Shown here: positions 7,140 to 15,480 of the stretch, in pieces
How the letters are laid out: each line of letters starts with the position of its first letter
Numbering within the stretch: the stretch's first letter is position 1
DNA from: Haloferacaceae archaeon B1-Br10_E2g22
GTDB lineage: Archaea; Halobacteriota; Halobacteria; Halobacteriales; Haloferacaceae
Direction of reading: 5' to 3'
Assembly: GCA_001563795.1 (NCBI GenBank)
Contig: LKML01000015.1
Coordinates: forward strand, 1-32,775
DNA length: 32,775 bases
The notes under the pieces: model-generated
Database searches by the model: none
Seen by the model: the letters and a program-made list of their open reading frames with translations, nothing else
What the model was told of the DNA's origin: nothing
Translations under genes and position numbers: made by a program

Positions 7140-8339
7140 ATGGCAGCTAACAGTCATTCAGTCGTTGTACCGGCAATTGATGTTCCAAGCTGTGTGACAA
7201 CGATTCGATCGCTTGGGCGGCGCGATATCAAGGTGATCGCGGTCGCTGCCTCGGCGTCGGCTCCTGGCTTCGGTTCGCGGTACTGTGCGGAGTCAGTGTT
7301 GGCTCCCGACCCAACGACTGATCTGGCTGGCTACCGGGAGGCTCTCTTTGATCTCGCCGTACGCCCATCGGTTCAGACGGTCATTCCCATGTCGGAACCG
7401 GACGTCTACGCGCTGGCGACGCGACGGGAGGCCTTTAGCGACCACGTCTCGACGCTCTGGCCAGATCTGACGACACTACAGCAGGCCCACGATAGACTCC
7501 AGTTGCTCGAGGCGGCGCGGGCTGCCGACGTCGCTGTCCCGGAGACGACACTGTTGGGTGAAACAGACGACTGGAGCTGCGATCAGATTATCAAAGCCCG
7601 CTTTTCACTGTTAGGACGATCCTACGTCGACTCTTGGGACGAAGATGGTGTCGTCGAACCGGATACGACAATACAACTGCCAGCCGGCCAACAACCCGAC
7701 ACGGAGGCGGTGCGGGCGGCGTTTGCCCACGACCCACTCGTCCAGCAGTTCATTCCCGGTGCTGAGTACTCGCTGTGGGCGCTGTACGACACCGGCGAGG
7801 CGGTCGCTACCTGCCAGAAACGACAGCTTCGAGCGTGGTCGTACAGCGGCGGGACGAGCATTGCTCGAGAGACGACCCGGTTTCCGGCTCTCGAGGCGGC
7901 CGGAAACGCACTGCTCGAGGAGTTGGAATGGCACGGCCTGGCGGCAATCCAGTTCATCAGGGACGCCCGAACCGGCGAGTTCGTCCTCCTCGAAGCTAAC
8001 CCCCGAACGTGGATCTCACTTTCGTGTGCGGTTCGGGCAGGTGTTGATTTTCCATACTACTTTTGGCAGACTGCGGGCGGCCAACCGGTGTCGGCACCGA
8101 CAACGTATCCACTCGGCGTCGAAACCCACCTTCCTCGAGGTGAGCTGTCGTATCTGTTGAGCGTACTTGGCGGTGACGACTCGGTGGCTGCTCGGCCGGC
8201 GGCGACGACCGCACTGTCGGCGCTCGCCGAGTCGTTTGGCAAACCTGCTGGCATCGATTATTTCAGTCGTGAGGATCCACAGCCGTATCTCCGGTCGCTG
8301 AAAAACAGTATTACAAAACAGGTCGGTGTGGGTGGCTGA
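7140..8339 (+). CDS. ATP-grasp family carboxylate-amine ligase
   Basis: This is a 399-residue ATP-grasp enzyme, which joins a carboxylate to an amine or related nucleophile through an acyl-phosphate. The N-terminal domain (SVVVPAIDVPSC...) is Rossmann-like. The central region carries IIKARFSLLGRSY (probable ATP-binding Lys) and QQFIPGAEYSLWALYD. The C-terminal metal and phosphate site is FVLLEANPRTW, with Glu and Asn ligands. The architecture resembles carbamoyl-phosphate synthase-like ligases that act on peptides, cell-wall or secondary metabolites; the substrate cannot be told from sequence. It sits between ahcY and an MTA/SAH deaminase, and its stop is two bases from the convergent deaminase stop. 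Confidence 0.85.
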   Translation: MAANSHSVVVPAIDVPSCVTTIRSLGRRDIKVIAVAASASAPGFGSRYCAESVLAPDPTTDLAGYREALFDLAVRPSVQTVIPMSEPDVYALATRREAFSDHVSTLWPDLTTLQQAHDRLQLLEAARAADVAVPETTLLGETDDWSCDQIIKARFSLLGRSYVDSWDEDGVVEPDTTIQLPAGQQPDTEAVRAAFAHDPLVQQFIPGAEYSLWALYDTGEAVATCQKRQLRAWSYSGGTSIARETTRFPALEAAGNALLEELEWHGLAAIQFIRDARTGEFVLLEANPRTWISLSCAVRAGVDFPYYFWQTAGGQPVSAPTTYPLGVETHLPRGELSYLLSVLGGDDSVAARPAATTALSALAESFGKPAGIDYFSREDPQPYLRSLKNSITKQVGVGG

Positions 8340-8341
8340 GA

Positions 8342-9631
8342 CTATCCGGCGCGTTCGATGAGCCCAGCCGCCGCCTCGCTGGCCTGTTGTTTGATCGCTT
8401 GCTCGTCGAGCGTCTGAACTTCGCGGTCGACCATCAGTTGCTGGCCATCACAGATCGTATGCCGGACATCTGCTCCACGCACGGCGTAGGCGAGATGACT
8501 CACGTAGTCGTGAACCGGAGTGAGATGGGGCGCATCGAAATCAACAACCACGAGATCAGCGGTTCCGCCGGCCTCGAGGCGGCCGACCGGAAGACCAATT
8601 GCTTTGGCGCTTCCCTCGGTCGCCATCCGCACTGCGTCTTCGGCAGCCACATCGCGGGCATCGCCGCGGGCGAGTTTGCCGATCATTGCGGCGTCTCGGA
8701 TTTCATCAAACAGATCGAGATCGTTGTTCGAAGCCGCTCCGTCTGTACCGAGACCGACGTTGACGCCCGCATCGAGTAGCTGCTGGATTGGAGCAATCCC
8801 ACTTGCGAGTTTCATATTCGAGGCCGGACAGTGGATCACGCTCGCCCCACGGGCTGCGAGCAACTCGAGTTCGGTTTCATCAATGTGAACACAGTGGGCC
8901 AGAAAGTCATCCTCGGTGAGCATCCCTAGGTCGTCGGCGTACTCGAGGGGCCGAACCCCGTGTTCGGCAACAATCGGGCCGACCTCGTTTTCGGTCTCGT
9001 TGGCGTGGAAATGCAGTGGAATGTCGCTTTCGCGGGCCTGTGGGACGAACTCCTCGAGGTAGTCGGTCTCTGCGGTTGTCAGCGAATGCGGCATCAACGC
9101 TGTCGTGATCCGACCGTTTGCTGTGTGGTCGAACTCGCGGGCGACCTCGAGGCCTTCTTGGGCGTCAGCGCGGGCGGCCTCGTCGTCTTTACCAATCGTA
9201 ATAAATGCATGACAGAGGTTGGCCCGGAGTCCCGAAGCTTCGGTGGCGGCGGCGATCTCGCCGACCTCAAAGTAGCTGTCGGCAAAGCCGGTAATGCCGT
9301 TTTTAATAAACTCGAGCAACCCGAGTTCTGTCCCGATGCGGATGTCTTCGGGCGTCAGTTCGGCTTCGACCGGCCAGATGTCTTCTTCGAGCCACGCATC
9401 CAGCGGTTTGTCGTCTGCGTGCCCGCGAAGCAATGTCATGGCGACGTGCGTATGGGCGTTGACGAGGCCGGGCATCACCAACGAGTCACTCGCATCCAGT
9501 GTTTCCTCAGCAGTCACATCGCCGACCTCAACGACGGTACCGGCCGCACGGTCGACCAGCACGTCCGCCTCACGAACCTCGAAGTCAGGAGCAAGCACAT
9601 GGCCTCCTGTAATCGCGTATTGATCGCTCAT
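8342..9631 (-). CDS. MTA/SAH-type deaminase (amidohydrolase)
   Basis: This amidohydrolase-superfamily enzyme is predicted to deaminate adenosine-type metabolites such as S-adenosylhomocysteine, methylthioadenosine or 5'-deoxyadenosine to the inosine analogues. The 429-residue protein shows the expected metal site: H60 and H62 in NAHTHVAM, H207 and H209 in LHFHANE, H246 in FLAHCVHIDE, and D297 in GLGTDGAASNND. The last motif is typical of the MTA/SAH deaminase branch rather than guanine or cytosine deaminase. A TTAAG box lies about 23 bases before the ATG. With ahcY nearby, the organism has two routes for clearing SAH. The exact substrate is uncertain. Confidence 0.9.
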   Translation of the reverse strand: MSDQYAITGGHVLAPDFEVREADVLVDRAAGTVVEVGDVTAEETLDASDSLVMPGLVNAHTHVAMTLLRGHADDKPLDAWLEEDIWPVEAELTPEDIRIGTELGLLEFIKNGITGFADSYFEVGEIAAATEASGLRANLCHAFITIGKDDEAARADAQEGLEVAREFDHTANGRITTALMPHSLTTAETDYLEEFVPQARESDIPLHFHANETENEVGPIVAEHGVRPLEYADDLGMLTEDDFLAHCVHIDETELELLAARGASVIHCPASNMKLASGIAPIQQLLDAGVNVGLGTDGAASNNDLDLFDEIRDAAMIGKLARGDARDVAAEDAVRMATEGSAKAIGLPVGRLEAGGTADLVVVDFDAPHLTPVHDYVSHLAYAVRGADVRHTICDGQQLMVDREVQTLDEQAIKQQASEAAAGLIERAG

Positions 9632-9663
9632 ACTGGCAGAAAGGGCGGCGGGGCCTTAATCGG

Positions 9664-10365
9664 TCAGGATCGATCCCGAAGCCGCTCGACCCGCTGGCCT
9701 AAGGGTGGTTGAACCTCAAACCACGTACGCCATGTCGAGCCTTCGGGTTCGATTCCACGGAGTGCGGCAACCGTCTCGAAGGCACTCGCCAGCGACGCTG
9801 GGCCGACTTGGGCGGCAGCCAGGCTGTCGGCCGAAAACTGGAGCCGTCGGCCGCCCCAAAACAGCCCGAGTGCAGCAACCGCAAGCACGAACAGACCCTC
9901 AGAAAACGGGATGAGCCCGCCGAACATCCCGGTCGCAATGGCAATGACGGTTGCGGCCGCTAGTGCGCGATACTCCATATAGAGGAGTGTAGAGCGACCG
10001 GCTTCGGCGGCCAAGAGTGCGGCGGCCGTCTCGTCTTCAAGTTCGCTCAAAACGTAATCAGTCACGATCAGCGACCGCCTACCGGGAGGGCCGCGTAGTG
10101 ACACCTCGACCGAGCGGTCGCCTACAGTCTCGACAACGTGAACCGCCCTTGGCTCATAGTCGGCGGCTTCAGCAACCGTTGTGATCCGGTCGCGTTCGTC
10201 GGCCGTCGGTTCTCGAGTCTCACGTACCGACAGCAACACGATGGGTGCGGCGATCGCTGCAAACAGAAACACACCAAAGGCGACACCAACGAACACAAGC
10301 GGATCGATAGCTGCCTGAAGCGGTATCGTCTGCGTCCCCACCGTCGCTGTCGAACCCTCGAGCAT
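9664..10365 (-). CDS. M48-like membrane protein lacking the HEXXH zinc site
   Basis: This is a 233-residue membrane protein. A first hydrophobic segment ([24 protein letters not shown]) is followed by a soluble stretch, then two adjacent membrane helices ([21 protein letters not shown] and [15 protein letters not shown]). The order matches M48/HtpX-type peptidases: a phrase like the beginning of the HtpX catalytic helix ([19 protein letters not shown]) occupies the place of HEXXH, and the C-terminal [12 protein letters not shown] matches the HPxxxxRIxxL ending. No HEXXH is present, so it is probably an inactive relative. It is divergent from hisG. The M48 relationship is inference from layout and the C-terminal motif. 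Confidence 0.7.
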   Translation of the reverse strand: MLEGSTATVGTQTIPLQAAIDPLVFVGVAFGVFLFAAIAAPIVLLSVRETREPTADERDRITTVAEAADYEPRAVHVVETVGDRSVEVSLRGPPGRRSLIVTDYVLSELEDETAAALLAAEAGRSTLLYMEYRALAAATVIAIATGMFGGLIPFSEGLFVLAVAALGLFWGGRRLQFSADSLAAAQVGPASLASAFETVAALRGIEPEGSTWRTWFEVQPPLGQRVERLRDRS

Positions 10366-10446
10366 GCCTTCGCTTTCGGTGTCAGCTTCAAAGCCGTTTC
10401 CGTTCTGGAGGGAAAGACAGTTCAGCTACCGGCCGACACAAGAGGT

Positions 10447-11292
10447 ATGCGCATTGCCGTACCCAACAAAGGGCGTCTCCACGAGCCAACAGTCGAGCTA
10501 CTCGAGCGCGCTGGACTCCATATCGAAAACGGCGCAGATCGCAAACTCTACGCAGACACCGTCGATCCCGAGGTGAGTATTCTGTTCGCACGAGCAGCCG
10601 ACATCCCCGAATACGTCGATGATGGTGCCGCAGAAGTCGGGATTACGGGACTTGATCAGGTTCATGAGTCAGATTCTGATCTCTCTGAGCTGTTGGATCT
10701 CGAGTTCGGTACCTGTCGGCTGGTATTGGCTGCCCCAGAGGACGGCGAGATCACCGAAGCAGCCCATCTCGCGGGCAAAAAAGTCGCCACCGAGTTCCCA
10801 CAGATCACCGAACAGTATTTCAGAGCACACAGTATCGACACCGAAATCGTCGAAGTCACTGGAGCAACCGAGCTAACACCGCACGTCGAGATGGCTGATG
10901 CGATCGTCGATATTACCTCAACCGGCACGACGCTGGCAGTCAATCGGCTGCGTGTAATTGATCACGTGCTCTCGAGTTCGGTTCGACTGTTTGCCCGTGC
11001 GGACACGGTGAACAACAAAAAGGTCGAACAGCTCGTAACGGCCTTGGAGTCGGTTCTTGCGGCCAACGACAAGCGGTATCTGATGATGAACGTCGAACAG
11101 CAAAAACTCGAGGACGTCCGAGCAGTCATTCCCGGCCTTGGTGGGCCGACAGTCATGGATGTCGCGGGTAGCGATCAGGTCGCAGTTCACGTTGTCGTCG
11201 ATCAACAACAGGTCTTCGAAGTGATCAACGATCTCAAATCCGTCGGTGCGAGTGGGATTTTGGTCACCGAGATCGAACGCCTCGTCGAGTAG
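10447..11292 (+). CDS. hisG: ATP phosphoribosyltransferase HisG (long form)
   Basis: This is the first enzyme of histidine synthesis, joining ATP and PRPP. The 281-residue protein begins [20 protein letters not shown] at an ATG preceded by GAGGT. The PRPP-binding loop DITSTGTTL lies at about 155-163. The C-terminal part (from about residue 210, [13 protein letters not shown]...[16 protein letters not shown]) is the ACT-like domain of the long form, which binds histidine for feedback inhibition. The frame is open upstream to 10138, but that stretch lies inside the divergent membrane-protein gene. Its stop abuts the stop of the convergent CPBP gene with no base between. Confidence 0.96.
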   Translation: MRIAVPNKGRLHEPTVELLERAGLHIENGADRKLYADTVDPEVSILFARAADIPEYVDDGAAEVGITGLDQVHESDSDLSELLDLEFGTCRLVLAAPEDGEITEAAHLAGKKVATEFPQITEQYFRAHSIDTEIVEVTGATELTPHVEMADAIVDITSTGTTLAVNRLRVIDHVLSSSVRLFARADTVNNKKVEQLVTALESVLAANDKRYLMMNVEQQKLEDVRAVIPGLGGPTVMDVAGSDQVAVHVVVDQQQVFEVINDLKSVGASGILVTEIERLVE

Positions 11293-12267
11293 CTACTCGG
11301 AAGCCGTATCCCTGAGTTCTGGAAGCGAAACCTGTGGGACGATGCCAACAGTTCCGTACTGGAACCGACTGTAGACGAGAATACCGGTGGCGGCGACAGC
11401 GACACCAAACAGCCCCAACAGCCCTGCTTCGGGGCCGAACGCGCCGCCGGAGACGACGGCTGGCTCTCGAGTGGTGGTGGCAACCAGCGTTACCGGCAGT
11501 TCGATGCCGCTGACCGGCAGGCCGTAGACCAGTCCCTGAAAGATGTTCCAGGTGATATGGACGCCGATCGGAATAGCGAGTTGGCCAGTGTACAGATACC
11601 CAAGTGCAAGCATGATGCCCGCCGCCGAGATGACAGCCGTGCTCAAAAGCGTCGCGTTCGGATTCGTCAGGTGTAGCCCGCCAAAGACCCCCGAGGAAAG
11701 CAGCGTTGCCAACGCGACCGCTGTATGATGCCCGAGCGCCTCAAAGTAGCGAAACCCTTCGGCAAGATTCGTCAGCAGGTACCCTCGGATGAGGAGTTCT
11801 TCGTAGATACCGACGATCACGAATACAGCAACCAGAATCCCAAACAGCCCGAGGGCGTCAGCAGAAAGCTCAACGCTAGCAACTGCGATCCAGCCACCGG
11901 TGAGGCCAACGGCTACAAGAGCCGTCATTGCGCCCGCGCCAATGAGCAGACCGACCCCACAATCAATCAGCCATTGGCGCTCAAGGGCCAGTCCATAATC
12001 ACTCAGTTGCCGACGGTCGAGAAACCAGCCGACCGGGACAATCGCGACCATCAGAAGAACCCCTAACACTGCGTTGACGACCAGCGGCTGGGTTGTTGGC
12101 CCAAAGCCAACAAAGAACTCAATACCGAAAAACAATGCCACCGGACCTAGCACTAACAGACCCACAATCGTGGCGACGAACAAAAACGCCGTTCCGACAA
12201 GCAACCGCCACGGAGCCCGCAGTCGGCGTTCGGATCGGTTCCAGACGAGCCACTGAAGCCGTCGCAT
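11293..12267 (-). CDS. CPBP family intramembrane metalloprotease
   Basis: This is a 324-residue membrane protein of the CPBP/Abi (CAAX-protease-like) family with about eight hydrophobic helices. The three motifs are intact: E156-E157...R161 (YEELLIRGYLL), H199 in GVFGGLHLTNPN, and H237...N241 in GVHITWNIFQG. In this family they form a glutamate/histidine metal or proton-relay site for intramembrane cleavage. I chose the ATG at 12267 (MRRLQWLVWNRSERRLR); an alternative start six codons upstream at 12285 is possible. In archaea the role of this family is unclear and may involve C-terminal processing of prenylated or secreted proteins. Confidence 0.9.
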   Translation of the reverse strand: MRRLQWLVWNRSERRLRAPWRLLVGTAFLFVATIVGLLVLGPVALFFGIEFFVGFGPTTQPLVVNAVLGVLLMVAIVPVGWFLDRRQLSDYGLALERQWLIDCGVGLLIGAGAMTALVAVGLTGGWIAVASVELSADALGLFGILVAVFVIVGIYEELLIRGYLLTNLAEGFRYFEALGHHTAVALATLLSSGVFGGLHLTNPNATLLSTAVISAAGIMLALGYLYTGQLAIPIGVHITWNIFQGLVYGLPVSGIELPVTLVATTTREPAVVSGGAFGPEAGLLGLFGVAVAATGILVYSRFQYGTVGIVPQVSLPELRDTASE

Positions 12268-12342
12268 ACAGGCCCATCGACCCACAACATCCTGTAACTC
12301 ACGGTGTCGACAGTTGGAGTACTGATAGATCTGCGGGAGACG

Positions 12343-12726
12343 TTAGCCAGGCAGAGTGGCCAACACAATGAGTCCACCGATCAGTACACTGCCGAGCAGG
12401 ATCGTAATGATCGCATGAATAGCCGTAATGTAGAGTGTGATACGGCGCGGTTGGCCGTACAACAGATGAATCGCAACCGCATCAACGACCAGTGCGAAAA
12501 AAACCCCCAGGCCGCCGGGAACCGACAGCAGTTCGGTGCCGACCGAAATGAGCGCAGGCCCGAGGCCGACAGCGAGTGCTTTGCTGGGTGCGACATCGCC
12601 GAGTACATTGCGAGCGGCCAGATGGGCCGTCGCAGCCAAAAACAGTGCCAACAGCCCAACAGTCCCGAAGACGGCAATCGGCGGCGGTGTGGTTTGTCCA
12701 CTCACCGAAACCAACAGTGGCTCCAT
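12343..12726 (-). CDS. small polytopic membrane protein, unknown
   Basis: This is a 127-residue hydrophobic protein with about four membrane helices: IAVFGTVGLLALFLAATAHLA, ALAVGLGPALISVG, GLGVFFALVVDAVAIHLLYG, and TAIHAIITILLGSVLIGGLIVLA. A short basic loop, GQPRRITLY, lies between the third and fourth. There are no cysteines and no catalytic motif. It resembles conserved haloarchaeal membrane proteins of unknown function. Same strand as the CPBP gene downstream, with a 75-base gap. Confidence 0.7.
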   Translation of the reverse strand: MEPLLVSVSGQTTPPPIAVFGTVGLLALFLAATAHLAARNVLGDVAPSKALAVGLGPALISVGTELLSVPGGLGVFFALVVDAVAIHLLYGQPRRITLYITAIHAIITILLGSVLIGGLIVLATLPG

Positions 12727-12807
12727 ACAATCTGTTCGAACTGCGGGGTGTCGAATCTGTCGGTCGACGAGGCTCCAGTCTGCAAGAGGTACCTTCTCTA
12801 CTGACGG

Positions 12808-13365
12808 CTACAGCAATCCCAGTTCCTCAAGGCGGCCGTCAATGACGTCAACGGCAGCCTCAGCATCAGTGGGCTGTTTGCCGCCGGTGATTACGACTTT
12901 CCCCGACCCAAACAGCAACGCGACGACCTCTGGATCCTCGAGTCGATAGACCAGCCCGGGAAACTGCTCGGGTTCGTACTCGATGTTTTCGAGCCCGAAG
13001 CCGATCGCAATGGCATTTAGATTGAGCTCGACGCCGAGATCCGCGCTGGTGACGATGTTTTGGACGGTGATCTCTGGTGAGTCCGAAATCTGAATCTGTA
13101 GTGCACGAAGTTTCTCGAAGACGATCTCGAGACTTGCTTCGACGGCATCCGTTGAGCTGGCACCAGTACAGACGATTTTGCCAGACCGAAAGATCAGCGC
13201 CGCAGATTTCGGTGACTGGGTTCGGTACACCAATCCGGGAAACTGCTCGGGGTCGTAGTCGGCGCCATCGAGGTCCATAGCCACACTCTGGAGGTCGAGT
13301 TCCTGGTCGATAGCCGTCGAGGCAACCACGTTCTCGATAGATATCGTCGCCTTCGGATCACGCAT
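12808..13365 (-). CDS. tbp: TATA-box binding protein
   Basis: TBP binds the archaeal promoter box and recruits TFB and RNA polymerase. The 185-residue protein shows the two direct repeats of the family: SVAMDLDGADYDPEQFPGLV in the first and the matching IEYEPEQFPGLVYRLEDPE in the second, each followed by a SGKxVxTG strand (FRSGKIVCTGA and FGSGKVVITGG). The start at 13365 (MRDPKATISIENVV) is chosen because the extra upstream 15 residues do not resemble the family, and a TTTATA box lies at -33 to -28. Haloarchaea usually carry several TBPs; this one looks canonical. A TFB gene lies about 9 kb away in the same window. Confidence 0.96.
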   Translation of the reverse strand: MRDPKATISIENVVASTAIDQELDLQSVAMDLDGADYDPEQFPGLVYRTQSPKSAALIFRSGKIVCTGASSTDAVEASLEIVFEKLRALQIQISDSPEITVQNIVTSADLGVELNLNAIAIGFGLENIEYEPEQFPGLVYRLEDPEVVALLFGSGKVVITGGKQPTDAEAAVDVIDGRLEELGLL

Positions 13366-13392
13366 GCTATCCACACAACGACCGCAGGACGG

Positions 13393-13398
13393 TATAAA
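13393..13398 (-). promoter_or_regulatory. TATA box for tbp
   Basis: TTTATA on the minus strand, embedded in CATTTATACC, is 27 bases from the ATG at 13365. It lies in the 54-base gap before the upstream gene, so tbp has its own promoter. Confidence 0.55.
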
Positions 13399-13419
13399 TG
13401 TAGGCCACATCGGAGCCCA

Positions 13420-13740
13420 TCAGTAGTCACTCTGGACGAGCATCACCGTATTCGAGACGGTGACGATGGCTCCCAGCGCTGCAATACCAATCGGGACGCC
13501 GATCGCAATCGGGCTTGCCGAAATCGACAGAAAGCCTAGAAAACAGATGACCAACGCACCTGATTTGAGGACGGCGAATCCCAACGGCGAGGGCTCGTCG
13601 GACAGCAGCGCAATCACCGCCGGGTTGGCCTCGACAACGTCAGCACGACGGACAGCCAGCACTGTCGTGACGTAATCGCCGACGCCGTACAGCAAGACCG
13701 CAAGCAGCCACCACTGTAGTTCGGCCGTCGAGACCTCCAT
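13420..13740 (-). CDS. DUF5658-like membrane protein
   Basis: This is a 106-residue membrane protein with three to four helices. The N-terminal helix contains YGVGDYVTTVLAVRR, followed by EANPAV and a second helix starting with LKSGALVICF. This GD-x-x-T-T...E-x-NP...LK pattern is that of the DUF5658 group. Function unknown. A GATAAT box lies about 22-27 bases upstream of the ATG, consistent with a leaderless transcript. It precedes tbp on the same strand. Confidence 0.75.
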   Translation of the reverse strand: MEVSTAELQWWLLAVLLYGVGDYVTTVLAVRRADVVEANPAVIALLSDEPSPLGFAVLKSGALVICFLGFLSISASPIAIGVPIGIAALGAIVTVSNTVMLVQSDY

Positions 13741-13885
13741 ACACAGCGTAGGAAAAGCCCCATTATCAGTACCCTCCGATTAGTCGCCGAAAACTGTAGA
13801 TTACTTGTATCTACAGTTCGACAGACGCTGGGCCACCCAGCCGTCGACCGACACGCTGATAGCTACGTTGGGACACAGAACGGAC

Positions 13886-14887
13886 GTGTACTGTCTGGAG
13901 TTGGCTGGCGACGAAGACGGCTTTGCAGTCTGTGAAGCAAAAACAGCAACCTCGAGCCTCAAAAGTGTCGCTCCGGGCGTAGCAACCGCTCGCGGAATCG
14001 TCCCCGAGCGCGTCCAAACGCTGGCATACACTCACAGTGCCAGTGAGTTGGTCGCCTCCTGTGAGCCAACGATTTCGGCCGCCGAACTCGCCGTCGAGGC
14101 GGCGACGTTTGATCGCAGCGGTTCGGTCGCCGTCCGTGCCCGTGATATTCGTTCACAAACAGGTGTGAGCACACAGGCTGCCGAACGCCGGATCGGTTCG
14201 GTTCTCGTCGACCGGGGTTTTTCGGTTGATCTCGAGAATCCAGACCACGAACTGCGGGTACTGTTTTCGAGCGGCAACGTAGGGGACAACCACTGCGAGC
14301 GGTGTCTGATTGGCTGGTTGGCTGTCGAAAGCCGGCGAGATTTTGGCCAGCGGCGGCCCACTGATCGGCCGTTTTTCCAGCCAGGGAGTATGGATCCGCT
14401 CGATGCTCGGGCGTTGGTGAACATCGCCGGAGCGAAACCGGCTGCGACAATCGTTGATCCGATGTGTGGCACTGGCGGTCTGTTGCTCGAGGCGGGACTT
14501 GTCGGCAGCAGCGTAGTCGGCCTCGATGCCCAGCAGAAAATGGTTCGTGGCAGTCGAACGAACCTCGAGGCGCTCTTGGACGACAGCACAGACGCCGAAT
14601 GCATCCATGGCGATGCAACAGCCCTTCCGTTGGCTGATGGCTGTGCAACGGGCGTCGTCTTTGATGCGCCGTACGGCCGGCAATCAAAAATTGCCCGCCA
14701 CGAGCTTGCAGATCTCGTTGAAGGTGCGCTCAGTGAGGCTCGCCGTATTGCCGATCGGGCGGTCGTGGTTGCGGATCGCTCGTGGGCCAAGAGGGCCAAA
14801 GCGGCCGGCTGGACGGTCGAAAAGCGATTCGAGCGCCGAGTTCACCGCACACTGGTTCGGCATGTGCACGTACTTTCCGCAGAGTAG
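13886..14887 (+). CDS. trmG10: tRNA (guanine-10-N2) dimethyltransferase
   Basis: This enzyme is predicted to methylate guanosine 10 of tRNA using SAM, as in the archaeal Trm-G10/Trm11 group. From a GTG at 13886 the protein is 333 residues, beginning (M)[18 protein letters not shown], which matches the usual family N-terminus; the frame continues upstream to a TTG at 13805 that I consider less likely. The N-terminal half has the THUMP-like RNA-binding region. The methyltransferase domain shows DPMCGTGG at 191-198 (SAM binding) and DAPYG at 260-264 in the position of the catalytic DPPYG, with Ala for the first Pro. It is followed 50 bases later by pyrE. Confidence 0.9.
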   Translation: MYCLELAGDEDGFAVCEAKTATSSLKSVAPGVATARGIVPERVQTLAYTHSASELVASCEPTISAAELAVEAATFDRSGSVAVRARDIRSQTGVSTQAAERRIGSVLVDRGFSVDLENPDHELRVLFSSGNVGDNHCERCLIGWLAVESRRDFGQRRPTDRPFFQPGSMDPLDARALVNIAGAKPAATIVDPMCGTGGLLLEAGLVGSSVVGLDAQQKMVRGSRTNLEALLDDSTDAECIHGDATALPLADGCATGVVFDAPYGRQSKIARHELADLVEGALSEARRIADRAVVVADRSWAKRAKAAGWTVEKRFERRVHRTLVRHVHVLSAE

Positions 14888-14907
14888 CTCGGCGACAATC
14901 CACCCGG

Positions 14908-14913
14908 TTTAAG
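14908..14913 (+). promoter_or_regulatory. TATA-like box for pyrE
   Basis: TTTAAG lies 30 to 25 bases before the pyrE ATG at 14938, in the short gap after trmG10. It suggests that pyrE can be transcribed on its own as a leaderless mRNA. Confidence 0.5.
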
Positions 14914-14937
14914 CCGCCGGCTCGCCGAACGCCACCA

Positions 14938-15459
14938 ATGACAAACGACAAGCTCATCGCAGCTCTGCGTGAGGCCAATGCAGTTCAGTACGGCAAGTTC
15001 GAACTTTCCCACGGCGGCACCAGCGACTACTACGTCGATAAATACCTCTTTGAGACAGATCCGCACTGTCTGGAACTGATCGCCGAAGCCTTTGGCAACA
15101 CAATTGACGAGCCGAAACTCGCCGGTGTTGCTCTCGGAGCGGTCCCACTCGTTGCAGTCACGGCTGTCGAGACCGGCCTGCCGTACGTCATCGCCCGTAA
15201 AAAGGCCAAAGAGTATGGGACAGCCAAACGGATCGAAGGACAACTCGAGACGGGCGAACAAGTCGTTGTGCTCGAGGACATCGCTACCACCGGAAACTCG
15301 GCGATTGATGCGGTCGAGGCGCTCCGTGCGGCCGGCGCTGTTGTCAATCGTGTGTTGGTGGTCGTCGACCGCGAGGAGGGTGCAAGCGAACAGCTCGCCG
15401 AGTATGACCTGGAACTCGAGTCATTGGTGACCGCCAGCGAACTGTTGGCCGACCAGTAG
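14938..15459 (+). CDS. pyrE: orotate phosphoribosyltransferase
   Basis: PyrE joins orotate and PRPP to make OMP in pyrimidine synthesis. The 173-residue protein has [18 protein letters not shown] near the N-terminus, [13 protein letters not shown] in the catalytic loop region, and the PRPP signature [21 protein letters not shown]. Length fits the family. The ATG is chosen because the upstream open frame lies within trmG10. It is one of several PRPP-related genes in the window (prs, hisG and a further phosphoribosyltransferase). It is convergent with the DUF373 gene, with 21 bases between the stops. Confidence 0.96.
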   Translation: MTNDKLIAALREANAVQYGKFELSHGGTSDYYVDKYLFETDPHCLELIAEAFGNTIDEPKLAGVALGAVPLVAVTAVETGLPYVIARKKAKEYGTAKRIEGQLETGEQVVVLEDIATTGNSAIDAVEALRAAGAVVNRVLVVVDREEGASEQLAEYDLELESLVTASELLADQ

Positions 15460-15480
15460 TCGCCAGCGTTCTGGGTAGGA

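Noticed and set aside
10138-10446. Upstream extension of hisG
   Set aside because: The extra residues lie inside the divergent M48-like gene, are basic and His/Arg-rich, and the family N-terminus [10 protein letters not shown] begins at 10447.
13805-13885. TTG start giving a 27-residue longer methyltransferase
   Set aside because: Family members begin near YCLELAG; the upstream residues have no family resemblance and TTG starts are rare. The GTG at 13886 is favoured but not proven.
13959-14687. Long minus-strand frames over the tRNA methyltransferase
   Set aside because: They are shadows of trmG10, which has DPxCGTGG and DAPYG motifs; the antisense translations are Arg/Ser-rich and unlike acidic haloarchaeal proteins.
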